64,000 nucleotides of DNA, taken from positions 806,001 to 870,000 of the forward strand of contig NZ_CP049255.1 of the NCBI RefSeq assembly GCF_011047135.1, given 5' to 3'. Source of the stretch: Microbacterium endophyticum. GTDB lineage: Bacteria > Actinomycetota > Actinomycetes > Actinomycetales > Microbacteriaceae. The notes beneath the pieces were generated by a model. It was not told where the DNA came from, ran no database searches, and saw nothing but the letters and a program-made list of their open reading frames with translations. Positions 45,224-53,966 of the stretch are shown here, piece by piece (within the stretch, counting starts at the first letter, position 1; the number at the start of each line of letters is the position of its first letter). Both the position numbers and the translations under genes were made by a program.

Positions 45224-45281
45224 TGAAAGCGCTATCAAGTTTGTGATGAAAGCGTTATCATTCAATCTGAAAGCGTTATCA
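45224..45281. promoter_or_regulatory. Three LacI-type operators in divergent promoter
   Basis: TGAAAGCGCTATCA at 45224-45237, then TGAAAGCGTTATCA at 45247-45260 and 45268-45281, spaced 23 and 21 bases (about two helix turns). They lie between the alpha-galactosidase operon and the surface glycosidase gene and so can control both. Confidence 0.82.
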
Positions 45282-45363
45282 CTATTTGCTTGTCATGAGC
45301 CCATCGCTGTTGCTAACGTGCCCAACGGCGCACACGCGCCGCCTCAACGAAGAGAACAGGTCA

Positions 45364-48300
45364 ATGGTGAAATCTCAGCCGATAACAGCGTGCGGCGTCG
45401 TAGCGGCGCTCGTCCTCACCCCCCTCGCGGCGCTTCCAGCATCCGCGGCAGACACGCAGACGCTTTCCGTCGACTTTTCGCACACGACGGGAGACTTCCG
45501 GGGAGGCGCAAGCGGCGCTCTCTACGGTCTCGGCGACGAAGGTGCACCAACCGAGGCGCTCTTGAACGGTGCCGCGATCACTAATGTGTCGCAGAAAGCA
45601 CCGTACGGCACTCAGCACCCGTCAGGTGACGCGCTGAAGGTCGAAGATGGTTTCTTCCAGAAGCACGGCGAAGACATGTACATCTACGTGCAGGATTACT
45701 ACCCCGATTGGCCCTATAACGGCGGCGCGCGGCCCGGTGATGACCGCACATACAACCTCAGCGACGGCAGTTACACCAATGGCGGCAACGGCATCTGGGA
45801 CTTCCTCGAGGTTACGGAGTTCGTCGCCGACGCTGTCGCATCCGATTCGTCATATCCCGAGAGCTACGTGTTCATCCCGTTCAATGAGCCCGACGGTGGC
45901 AATTGGTACCCCAACTGGGGAGCGCAGCAAGATCAGTTCCTTGCAGATTGGCAATCGATCTACGACACGATCCAGCGCGTGTGGAGCGACGCAGGCCTCG
46001 GGCACGCTCGCATAGGTGGTGGGGGCGATACTCGCTGGCAGCCCGAGCGAAGTGCCGACATTCTCTCGTTCGCCAAGGCAAACGACTCGTTGCCCGACGT
46101 ATTCATCTGGCACGAACTAGGCATCGATAATCTCGCAACATATCGTCAGCACTTCGCCGATTATCGGGCACTCGAAGTCTCTCTCGGGATCGACCCCATT
46201 CCGATCAACATCACTGAGTACGGGATGCTGCGCGATATGGGCGTACCCGGGCAGCTGGTGCAGTGGTTCGCGATGTTCGAAGACACCAAGGTCGACGCAC
46301 AGGTGGCGTACTGGAACTACGCAGGCAATCTATCCGACAACAGTGCACGCCCCAACGGAGCGAACGCCGGGTGGTGGATGTTCAATTGGTACGGCAATCT
46401 TGCCGGCAGCCAGACAGTTGCTGTCACTCCGCCACAGCTCAATGCAGCCGACACCCTTCAGGGCATTGGTGCTATCGACGCCGACAATAGGAAGGCAACT
46501 GTCTTGTGGGGCGGAACAGGCGACGACGTCACGCTCGAGCTTTCGGGGCTCGACCCCGAGGTCTTCGGTTCACGTGTTGATGTCGAGGTGCGCGAAACCA
46601 CACTGGCAGGTGCAGAAGGTCTCGCAAACACTCCCCGCGTTGTCGAGGCCTTCGATGGGGTATCAATCACCGATGGCGCAACATCGCTCACGGTGCCCAC
46701 ATACGACCGCTACGCCGGCTATCAGCTCGTCATCACTCCCGCACAAACGCGCGATGTGCAGGCGGAGGCTGCAAGCCAAGCGTGGAACGCGTCGAGCGAG
46801 GCCGAGGCGCTGCAGCTCACGTCAGCGCAGGCGTACACGCAAAATCCCACGGCCTCTGGTGGGTGGAAATTTCTCGCCTCGGGAGGTCGCGATGTTGGCT
46901 CATTCAACAGGGCATCGTCGAAAGCTGACTGGAGTGTCGACGTGCCCGCTGATGGCACATATCGATTGCAAGTGATCGGTTCAACCCCTGGAAAGCCTGG
47001 CCAGCATGCGATATTCGTCGACGGCGAGAGCGCAGGAATCATTCAGTACACGGCAGATCTCGCGCTCAACGACACGAGCCGTTGGCAGTACCGTGGCAGC
47101 GCCGAAAAGTTGGTCGAGCTCACGGCGGGCAGTCACGCATTGTCGTTTCGTGCGAGCGAAAACGGCTCGAGCGTGTTGCCAAATGCCGATATTTCACTCG
47201 ATAAGGTTTCGTTGACGCGCGTTGACGAGGGCGAAAAGATCACATATCCCGCGTCGACGTTCCGCCTGGTTGACGGCGCTGCGCTCGATTGGGACACGTC
47301 ACTGCAGCGCGGCTGGGCGAGCATTTCTGCCGATCAGCATGCCGATGTTTACCTGACCGCGATGGACACGGGCTACTACGACCTTGGCATCGACTGGGCG
47401 AGCAGCGATGCTGGCAACGTCACGGTCTCGGTCAATGGCCAAGTGTCGACGTTGGTGACGTCAACCGAGGCTGGGCGCTGGGCGTCAACGGCCCGCGTGC
47501 ACCTTGTCGAAGGCATCAACGAAGTCGAGTTGCATTCAGACGCGGCATCCATCGGAAAAGTTTCGACGCAGCGTGCGCGCGAAGCCGACGATGCACAGGT
47601 GTCGGTTGAGGCCGAAGCCGCCACTCTTGGAGGTACGGCATCTGTGTCGTCTGCCGCAGCCGGCAGCAATGCGTCTGGCGGCAAGTACGTCGGGTACGTC
47701 GGCAACGGCGCGGCCAACACGATCGCGATCAACCGCACGACAGGCATTGACCAGCCGGGCGACTACGACGTGACGGTGCACTACTCAAATGCCGAGGTTT
47801 CGGGCAGACATGATTACAACCCACAGGTTGTCGATCGACGCATCGATCTGGCAGAGGCCGGCAGTCCTGTGGGACAGGGCTACTTCCGCTACACCTACGC
47901 GTGGGAGAGTTTCTGGCAGCGAAGCGTTGCAGTTACGTTGCAGACTGGCGATCAACCGCTCGTGTTGGGAAACGCGTCTGCATACGCTCCCAACATTGAC
48001 CGTATTGTTGTGTCGCCGCGCGTGCTCGGCGCCCCGACGACGGACGCCCTGGCTACACCGTCGGGTGTGCTGACGCTCTCGAAAAACCAGACGACAGCGG
48101 GCGAAGAGGTATCGGTGTCGGGCAGCGAATTCTCCGCGGGCGATGTGGTCACCCTGACGCTCTACAGCGATCCGATCGAGCTCGGCTCGGTAACAGCTGG
48201 TGCCGACGGCACATTCGCCCTCGATGCGATGCTTCCGGTCGACGTCCCCGCCGGCAACCACACGCTTCGCGCCGTTGCTGACCCCTCGGGGACGCAAGCC

Positions 48301-48555
48301 GAAGCGTCGCTTTCGGTAGCTGCCGCTGCGGGAGGCGGCGGCAGCGGTAGCGGCGGCGGCGGCAGCGGCGGCAGCAGCGCAGGCGGTAGTACCGACGCCG
48401 GAGCCGCAGCCGTTGCTGGCCCGAACAGGGCGAGCTCGCAGAGCCCGCTCGCAGTCACAGGCGCAGCGATCGGCCCTTGGGCGTTCCTGATAGGCGTCGG
48501 CGCCATCGCCATAGGCGGACTGATCGTTTCAGCCCGGCGAGCGCGCCGCTCCTGA
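45364..48555 (+). CDS. Surface-anchored clan-A glycoside hydrolase with CBM modules (GH39-like)
   Basis: 1063 residues. Signal peptide (1-28), a TIM-barrel domain (about 30-360) with YVFIPFNEPDGGNWY (acid/base Glu) and PINITEYGML (nucleophile Glu), the spacing seen in clan A families such as GH39; a small beta domain; two carbohydrate-binding regions of CBM35/CBM6 type (about 450-620 and 740-880); a beta-sandwich; a Gly/Ser linker; LAVTG, membrane helix and RRARRS. ATG at 45364 is preceded by GAGAACAGG. It is divergent from the alpha-galactosidase operon and shares its triple operator. A galactosyl-arabinose-releasing role is my hypothesis; the exact family is not certain. Confidence 0.75.
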   Translation: MVKSQPITACGVVAALVLTPLAALPASAADTQTLSVDFSHTTGDFRGGASGALYGLGDEGAPTEALLNGAAITNVSQKAPYGTQHPSGDALKVEDGFFQKHGEDMYIYVQDYYPDWPYNGGARPGDDRTYNLSDGSYTNGGNGIWDFLEVTEFVADAVASDSSYPESYVFIPFNEPDGGNWYPNWGAQQDQFLADWQSIYDTIQRVWSDAGLGHARIGGGGDTRWQPERSADILSFAKANDSLPDVFIWHELGIDNLATYRQHFADYRALEVSLGIDPIPINITEYGMLRDMGVPGQLVQWFAMFEDTKVDAQVAYWNYAGNLSDNSARPNGANAGWWMFNWYGNLAGSQTVAVTPPQLNAADTLQGIGAIDADNRKATVLWGGTGDDVTLELSGLDPEVFGSRVDVEVRETTLAGAEGLANTPRVVEAFDGVSITDGATSLTVPTYDRYAGYQLVITPAQTRDVQAEAASQAWNASSEAEALQLTSAQAYTQNPTASGGWKFLASGGRDVGSFNRASSKADWSVDVPADGTYRLQVIGSTPGKPGQHAIFVDGESAGIIQYTADLALNDTSRWQYRGSAEKLVELTAGSHALSFRASENGSSVLPNADISLDKVSLTRVDEGEKITYPASTFRLVDGAALDWDTSLQRGWASISADQHADVYLTAMDTGYYDLGIDWASSDAGNVTVSVNGQVSTLVTSTEAGRWASTARVHLVEGINEVELHSDAASIGKVSTQRAREADDAQVSVEAEAATLGGTASVSSAAAGSNASGGKYVGYVGNGAANTIAINRTTGIDQPGDYDVTVHYSNAEVSGRHDYNPQVVDRRIDLAEAGSPVGQGYFRYTYAWESFWQRSVAVTLQTGDQPLVLGNASAYAPNIDRIVVSPRVLGAPTTDALATPSGVLTLSKNQTTAGEEVSVSGSEFSAGDVVTLTLYSDPIELGSVTAGADGTFALDAMLPVDVPAGNHTLRAVADPSGTQAEASLSVAAAAGGGGSGSGGGGSGGSSAGGSTDAGAAAVAGPNRASSQSPLAVTGAAIGPWAFLIGVGAIAIGGLIVSARRARRS

Positions 48556-48561
48556 ATCATG

Positions 48562-48595
48562 CTGAGGACCGGGTCGTTTGCGGCCCGGTCCTCAG
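48562..48595 (+). terminator. Terminator-like hairpin after surface glycosidase gene
   Basis: Perfect stem CTGAGGACCGGG / CCCGGTCCTCAG with a 10-base loop, six bases after the stop codon. Only a weak T-rich tail (TGATTTC). Confidence 0.75.
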
Positions 48596-48613
48596 TGATT
48601 TCGCACTCCGAAG

Positions 48614-48745
48614 CGTCGGAAAATCGCCCTCCGTCGGATGCTGCCCCCAGCATCCGTCCGACTGAACGCGATTCTCCGACCGAAGGCCGCCGCGAAAGGC
48701 TACGAGTCGTGCGGAAACAACGGTATGCGCCCGAGGGCATACAAC
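48614..48745. repeat. Direct repeat, right end of 10-kb cassette (includes palindromic repeat copy f)
   Basis: Same block as 38614-38745, exactly 10,000 bases further on. Here its right 46 bases are the genuine 3' end of the phosphoribosyltransferase gene. The left part is palindromic repeat copy f. Confidence 0.92.
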
Positions 48746-49278
48746 CTGTCGCTGTAGTCGTCGAGCACGTCGGGCCACCCGTCACCCTCGACGAGCAGCG
48801 AACCCACCCCCACGATGTCGGCGCCGGCGCGTTGCAGCAGCGTGAGCGCTGCCTTGACCGAAGACCCCGACGAAATCACGTCGTCGACGAACAGCACGCG
48901 GCGCGCGGCGACCGACGCGAGGCGTGCCCGGTCGAGCAAAAGCGACTGTGAATTCGTCGATGTAATCGCATGCACGGGCTCTTCGAGCGCATCACCGAGG
49001 TGCACTTTGCGGGTCTTCTGCAAGATGAGGTAGTCGTCGAGGCCGAGGGCACGCGTGACAGCGATGGCGATCGGGATGCCGAGGGTCGCTGGCGCCACCA
49101 CGATCTCTGGTCGCATCTCGTCGAAGTGTTGGGCAAGCTCCCGGCCTGCGGTGTCAACGAACGAGACGCCGTGGTCGATCACCATCATGAGCGCGATCGA
49201 GAGGTCTGATCCCACAGGGATGACCGGGAGTGTGATGCGTTGGCTACCGACCTGCGCATCGAACGTTTCTGGAACCAT
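48700..49278 (-). CDS. Phosphoribosyltransferase (purine type)
   Basis: 192 residues with the PRPP-binding signature VLFVDDVISSGSSVKAAL near residue 130 and PEIVVAPATLGIPIAIAVTRALG near 60, plus DYLILQKTRKVHLGD. Similar in length and order to xanthine/adenine phosphoribosyltransferases; the exact base is not predictable. ATG at 49278. Its last 15 codons (with stop) lie inside the 114-base direct repeat; the gene here is intact and a fragment of it lies at 38700-38745. Confidence 0.82.
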   Translation of the reverse strand: MVPETFDAQVGSQRITLPVIPVGSDLSIALMMVIDHGVSFVDTAGRELAQHFDEMRPEIVVAPATLGIPIAIAVTRALGLDDYLILQKTRKVHLGDALEEPVHAITSTNSQSLLLDRARLASVAARRVLFVDDVISSGSSVKAALTLLQRAGADIVGVGSLLVEGDGWPDVLDDYSDRLYALGRIPLFPHDS

Positions 49279-49481
49279 GATCTGACGCTATGCCCTGTCG
49301 GTTTCGGGACTGTTTCGCCGCGGCATCCTGTCTTCGCGCCGGTCTCAGCCCGGGTCGCGTTGCGTGACGCACTAGTCTGGCTTCGTACCTTTCGCGCAGA
49401 CGCCTGGCGACACGTTGCCGCGTGTGCGCACGAGCACCGCACCTCACGTTTGAGTTCGCCGCACGATTCCGAGGACGCCGT

Positions 49482-50432
49482 ATGAGCACCCGCCGCAGCC
49501 GCCGCACGCCGCGACCCCCGCACGAAGCACGCAGGTGGGTGGCATGGGTCATCGTTGCGGTACTCGCGGTCGGTGTGGGCGCGCTGTCGATATTCGCGTT
49601 GCAACAGTCCAGAGAAGATCCGTACGCGGGTGAGACCGTCGCCCCGGTTCCCACGTTCGCTCCGCAGTCGACGTCAACGCCCGATTCATCGCCGTCGGCC
49701 GAAGCACCGGCCGCAGTAGAGAACGACCCGTCGACGGCGCGCTTTCTCGCGGTCGGCGACGACGCCATTTGGCGCGCTGTCGCGGGGTCGTGCACGGGCG
49801 CCGACCCACTGCTTGAAAAGTCCACCGATGGCGGCGCCACTTTTGCCGACATCACGCCGCTCTACCGCGGCGTAACGCAGATTTTGTCACTCGACGGCTT
49901 TGCCGGCACCGAGGCCGAGATCGTTGCCACCGCCTCTGTTGAAGACGACGACACCGACTGCACCCCGCAGGCGCTTCGCACCTTCACACAGGGTCGATTC
50001 TGGGACTTCTACCCCGAGATTCTTGCCGCTTCCACCTATCTCGACCCAGAGAACCCGGGCCAGGTGGTGACTCCCACCGGCGATGTTGCCGCTCCCTGCG
50101 CGTCGCCGACCGCGCTTCGAAGCGTCAACGGCACTGTCGCCGTCACCTGCGACGACGGCACAGCATCGGTGCTCGGCGCCGACCAAACGTGGTCGCAGCT
50201 ACCGGTGTCGGCAGCGTTGACAGTCGGCCTCACATCCGACACGCTCGCAGTGGCGACAACGGATGCCTCGTGCTCGGGCATCGTGGTCACGCGCTTTGCT
50301 ACCGGCGACCTTTCGACGCCTGAGGCGACCCAGTGCGCCGAGGGCACCGACCCCGCTCAGCCCGTCGCGGTAGCACCCGACGGCGCCGCCACTCTCGTGT
50401 GGGCCGGCGACGCACTCGTCACTCTCGGCTAG
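49482..50432 (+). CDS. Hypothetical membrane-anchored extracytoplasmic protein
   Basis: 316 residues, not recognised. Basic N-terminus, one membrane helix (WVAWVIVAVLAVGVGALSIF, about 18-40), a Ser/Pro/Thr/Ala linker, then a beta-rich outer domain with RFLAVGDDAIWRAVAGSC and EKSTDGGATFADI, which recalls BNR/sialidase-type or YCF48-like propeller repeats. Four or more cysteines in the outer part may form disulfides. ATG at 49482; upstream in-frame codons are rejected. Its 3' end overlaps that of the convergent ABC ATPase gene by about 14 bases. Confidence 0.6.
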   Translation: MSTRRSRRTPRPPHEARRWVAWVIVAVLAVGVGALSIFALQQSREDPYAGETVAPVPTFAPQSTSTPDSSPSAEAPAAVENDPSTARFLAVGDDAIWRAVAGSCTGADPLLEKSTDGGATFADITPLYRGVTQILSLDGFAGTEAEIVATASVEDDDTDCTPQALRTFTQGRFWDFYPEILAASTYLDPENPGQVVTPTGDVAAPCASPTALRSVNGTVAVTCDDGTASVLGADQTWSQLPVSAALTVGLTSDTLAVATTDASCSGIVVTRFATGDLSTPEATQCAEGTDPAQPVAVAPDGAATLVWAGDALVTLG

Positions 50433-52044
50433 CGCCCCGCGGCCGGTCGGGCGGCACGGCAGCCAGTAGTTCGCGGGTGTAGGGGTCTTTCGGGTTGGCA
50501 AACAGTTCTGCGGCGGGTCCGGATTCGGCGATGGTGCCGTTTTTGAGCACGACGACGTCGTGGCTCATCTCTTGCACGATGGCCAGGTCGTGCGCGATAA
50601 AGAGGTAGGTGAGTCCCACTTCTTGCTGCAGCCGCCGCAGCAGCGCGAGCACGCGCGCTTGCACTGAGACATCGAGCGACGCCGTGGCCTCGTCGAAGAT
50701 GATGAGCTCGGGTTCGAGTGCCAGCGCGCGGGCGATTGACACGCGTTGGCGTTGACCGCCCGAGAGCTCGTGCGGGTAGCGCCCACCGAACTGCTCGTCG
50801 AGGTCGACGAGCGCCAGCAGTTCCGCGACCCGCTCGCGCCGCTCCCGGTCTGTCGCGCCGCCGAGCTTGTGCACGCGGAGCGGCTCGAGAATCGCATCAG
50901 CGACGGTGCGGCGAGGGTCAAGAGACGAGAACGGGTCTTGAAACACCATGGCGATCCGTCGCCGTTTGGCGCGCTTTGACTTCAGTACGTCGGCGCCGCC
51001 GAGCGTGGCTGTGCCGGCGCGGGTTTTGACGAGCCCGGTGAGGGCATTCGCGATGGTTGATTTACCCGAGCCAGATTCGCCCACGAGGGCGAGAGTTGTG
51101 CCGGGTCGCACTGTGAACGACACGTCGTTCACGGCATGCACGACACGTTTTCCGGCCGGGGTCGACACCGAGAACCGCACGTCGAGCCCCGACACTTCGA
51201 GCCGGGCGCTCGCGGGTGCGTGCGCGATGGGGGCTGTGGGTCCGGCACCCGCGCGAATTGCAGGGCGCGCAACGAGCAGCTCACGCGTGTAGGCATGCTG
51301 CGGGTCGTCGTAGACGTCGAGCACCGAGCGTTGCTCAACGGCTTCACCGCGGCGCAGCACGAGCACGTCGTCGGCTACTTGCCCGATCACGCCGAGGTCG
51401 TGGCTGATCCACACGACCGCGGTGCCGCGGTCACGCTGCAGCGTACTGACGAGGTCGATGATCTGCGCCTGGGTCGTCACATCGAGTGCTGTTGTTGGTT
51501 CGTCTGCGACGAGCAGCGCGGGGTCGCACGCGAGGGCAATAGCGATCATCACGCGCTGGCGTTGTCCGCCCGAGAGTTGGTGCGCATACGAATCGACGCG
51601 CTCTGAGGGCTGTGGGATGCCGACGGCCTCCAGCAGTTCGATTGCTCGAGTGCGAGCGGCTTTCGGCGTAAGGCCCCGGTGCGCTTGCAGCGACTCGGTG
51701 ATTTGCCGCCCGATGGTGAGGAGCGGGTTGAGCGATGTGCTCGGGTCTTGGAACACGAACCCCACGGCGTCGCCGTGCACACGGCGGAGCATCGTGGGCG
51801 TTGCGCCAACAAGTTCGCGCGCGACATCACCCGGGCGTTGCATAATGCTCGACCCGGTCACGACGGCGCCCGGCGCGTCGATGAGTCCCGTGGCGGCGAG
51901 CACCGTCATCGATTTTCCAGACCCCGACTCCCCCACGATTCCGAGGGTCTGTTCGGGCTCGACGGCAAAGCCGAGTCCGCGCACGATTTCGGCTTTGCCG
52001 ATTGAGACGCGTAGGTCGTCCACTTTCAAAACAGGCACACTCAT
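50419..52044 (-). CDS. Peptide ABC transporter ATPase, DppD-DppF fusion type
   Basis: 541 residues, two ATPase domains in tandem, the DppD and DppF type. First domain: GIVGESGSGKSMTVLA, LSGGQRQRVMIAIAL, LLVADEPTTALD. Second: ALVGESGSGKSTIANAL, LSGGQRQRVSIARAL, LIIFDEATASLD. Both appear active (the second D-loop box has EA instead of EP). Start overlaps the permease stop (ATGA). Powers the dipeptide-type importer. Confidence 0.92.
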   Translation of the reverse strand: MSVPVLKVDDLRVSIGKAEIVRGLGFAVEPEQTLGIVGESGSGKSMTVLAATGLIDAPGAVVTGSSIMQRPGDVARELVGATPTMLRRVHGDAVGFVFQDPSTSLNPLLTIGRQITESLQAHRGLTPKAARTRAIELLEAVGIPQPSERVDSYAHQLSGGQRQRVMIAIALACDPALLVADEPTTALDVTTQAQIIDLVSTLQRDRGTAVVWISHDLGVIGQVADDVLVLRRGEAVEQRSVLDVYDDPQHAYTRELLVARPAIRAGAGPTAPIAHAPASARLEVSGLDVRFSVSTPAGKRVVHAVNDVSFTVRPGTTLALVGESGSGKSTIANALTGLVKTRAGTATLGGADVLKSKRAKRRRIAMVFQDPFSSLDPRRTVADAILEPLRVHKLGGATDRERRERVAELLALVDLDEQFGGRYPHELSGGQRQRVSIARALALEPELIIFDEATASLDVSVQARVLALLRRLQQEVGLTYLFIAHDLAIVQEMSHDVVVLKNGTIAESGPAAELFANPKDPYTRELLAAVPPDRPRGASRE

Positions 52045-52961
52045 CGGTTCCTCCGCGCTTCAATCAGCGAGCGCTGTCTGGGGTCGAGTACGTCACGTAA
52101 GCCGTCTCCGACGAGGTTGAAGGCGAGGGCGGTGACGAAAATGGCAGCTCCCGGGAAGACGCTCATCCACCAGGCCTGGCTCAAAAAGCCTTGAGCGGTG
52201 AACAGCATCCCTCCCCATGAGGGCTCGGGCGGCTGAATACCGAGGCCCAAGAACGAGAGGGCTGCTTCAGACAAAATCGCGAAGGCCAGCGAGAGCGACG
52301 CCTGCACCACGATGGGGCCGGTGATGTTGGGCAGCACGTGGCGCCACAGGATGAGGGGCGCCGGTGTTCCCATCGTCTGCGACACCTGCACGAAGGGTGA
52401 GACGCGCACCGATAGGGTGCTGGCGCGTGTGACGCGAGCGAATATGGGCGTGTAGACGATGCCGATCGCGATCATCGTGGTGAGCATTCCGGGCTCGAAA
52501 ATCGCGACGATCGCGAGCGCGAGCAGCAACACCGGAAAGGCAAACATCACGTCGACCACCCGCATGAGCGCCGAGTCGACGAAGCCGCCCGTGTAGCCGG
52601 CGACGACTCCCGAGGTCACTCCGAGTACGAGCGCGAAGGTGACAGCGACGAGGGCGATCAACAGCGACGGGGTTGCCGCGTACATCACCCGGGAGAGCAC
52701 ATCGCGGCCGAGTTCGTCGGTACCGAACCAGTGGGCGGCACTCGGCGGTTGCAGTTGGTTTGCAACGTCGATGTCGTTGACACCGAAAGGCGCGATCCAC
52801 TGCGCGAGCACCGCGACCGCGATGATGACGAGCAGGATGCTGGCACTCACAACCGTGAGCGGGTTTCGCGCCAGCAGTCGCCACGATGAGAGGCGGGGGC
52901 GGTTGACGTCGCGCGGCTCGTTGCCGCTGAGGTCTTCGACGAGGGGCTGATCAGAACTCAT
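52041..52961 (-). CDS. Peptide ABC transporter permease (DppC type)
   Basis: 306 residues, basic N-terminus and about six helices, with GTDELGRDVLSRVMYAATPSLLIA and the EAA-like loop VQVSQTMGTPAPLILWRHVLPN. Pairs with the DppB-type permease. Overlaps its neighbours on both sides by four bases. Confidence 0.92.
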   Translation of the reverse strand: MSSDQPLVEDLSGNEPRDVNRPRLSSWRLLARNPLTVVSASILLVIIAVAVLAQWIAPFGVNDIDVANQLQPPSAAHWFGTDELGRDVLSRVMYAATPSLLIALVAVTFALVLGVTSGVVAGYTGGFVDSALMRVVDVMFAFPVLLLALAIVAIFEPGMLTTMIAIGIVYTPIFARVTRASTLSVRVSPFVQVSQTMGTPAPLILWRHVLPNITGPIVVQASLSLAFAILSEAALSFLGLGIQPPEPSWGGMLFTAQGFLSQAWWMSVFPGAAIFVTALAFNLVGDGLRDVLDPRQRSLIEARRNR

Positions 52962-53923
52962 GCGACACGAATCCTCGGGTCGACGACGGCGTAGAGCACG
53001 TCGACAAGCAGGTTCACCGCGATGAACATCACGGCGATCAAGAGCACGGCACCCTGAATCAGCGGGTAGTCACGTGAGGCCACGGCGTCGTAAACGAGGC
53101 GCCCGAGTCCCGGCCAGGCGAAGACCACTTCGACCACGATGACTCCACCGAGGATCGTGGCGAGTTGGATGCCGGCAATCGTCAGCACCGGAACAAGGGC
53201 GCTCCGCACGATGTGTCGAAAGGTCACGATGTGCGGTGCGAGGCCTTTCGAAATCGCCGTGCGAATGTAGCCAGCGGTTGCAACGTCCAACACGGCGGCG
53301 CGAATGTAGCGGGTCATGATGGCGCCCGCGACGATTCCGACGGTCACCGCCGGCAGCGTGACCTGCCTTAACCACCCGATGGGGTCTTCGGTCAGGGGCG
53401 TGTACCCACTGGAAGGGAGCAGCCCGAGGGTCACCGAGAACAGCGAGATCAGCAGCATCCCGAGCCAGAAGTCCGGCACCGAAACACCGATCTGGCTCGT
53501 GATGCGCACGATGATGTCACTCACTTTGCCTTCGTGCAGGGCCGACCAGATTCCCGCGGGAACCGACAACACGAGCGCGATCAACAAGCCAGCGACAGCG
53601 AGCGAGATGGTTGCGGGCAACCGTTCGAGCAAGATCTCGGTAACGGGTTGCCCGTTTCGAAAGCTCACGCCGAGGTCACCTGTGATGGCTCCCCCGAGGT
53701 ACGAGAAGAACTGCTCGAGCACGGGGCGATCGAGCCCGGATGCTGCGCGCAACGCCTCGTACGCTTCGGGGGTGTAGCGGGTACCCAGGGCCAAACGCAC
53801 GGGGTCTCCGGGTACGAGCTGAATCAGTACGAAGACCACGATGATCACCCCCAGCAGCACGATCGCCGAGGAGAGAAGACGCGTTCCTACGAACCTCATC
53901 ACTCTCGCGGGTGCGATGTTCAC
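52958..53923 (-). CDS. Peptide ABC transporter permease (DppB type)
   Basis: 321 residues, six helices, N-terminal VFVLIQLVPGDPVRLALG and the loop IRTAISKGLAPHIVTFRHIVRSALVP. Inner-membrane channel subunit for peptide-like substrates. It overlaps the DppC-type gene by four bases and follows the binding-protein gene by 43 bases. Confidence 0.92.
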   Translation of the reverse strand: MNIAPARVMRFVGTRLLSSAIVLLGVIIVVFVLIQLVPGDPVRLALGTRYTPEAYEALRAASGLDRPVLEQFFSYLGGAITGDLGVSFRNGQPVTEILLERLPATISLAVAGLLIALVLSVPAGIWSALHEGKVSDIIVRITSQIGVSVPDFWLGMLLISLFSVTLGLLPSSGYTPLTEDPIGWLRQVTLPAVTVGIVAGAIMTRYIRAAVLDVATAGYIRTAISKGLAPHIVTFRHIVRSALVPVLTIAGIQLATILGGVIVVEVVFAWPGLGRLVYDAVASRDYPLIQGAVLLIAVMFIAVNLLVDVLYAVVDPRIRVA

Positions 53924-53966
53924 GTCGCGTCTCCTCTCACTCGGTGGTCGTCTGGTGTGGTGTGGC

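Noticed and set aside
38632..48745. Assembly error as the cause of the exact 10,000-bp repeat spacing
   Set aside because: The flanks differ on both sides and both copies make genetic sense; the round number is probably chance, though a read-level check would be wise.
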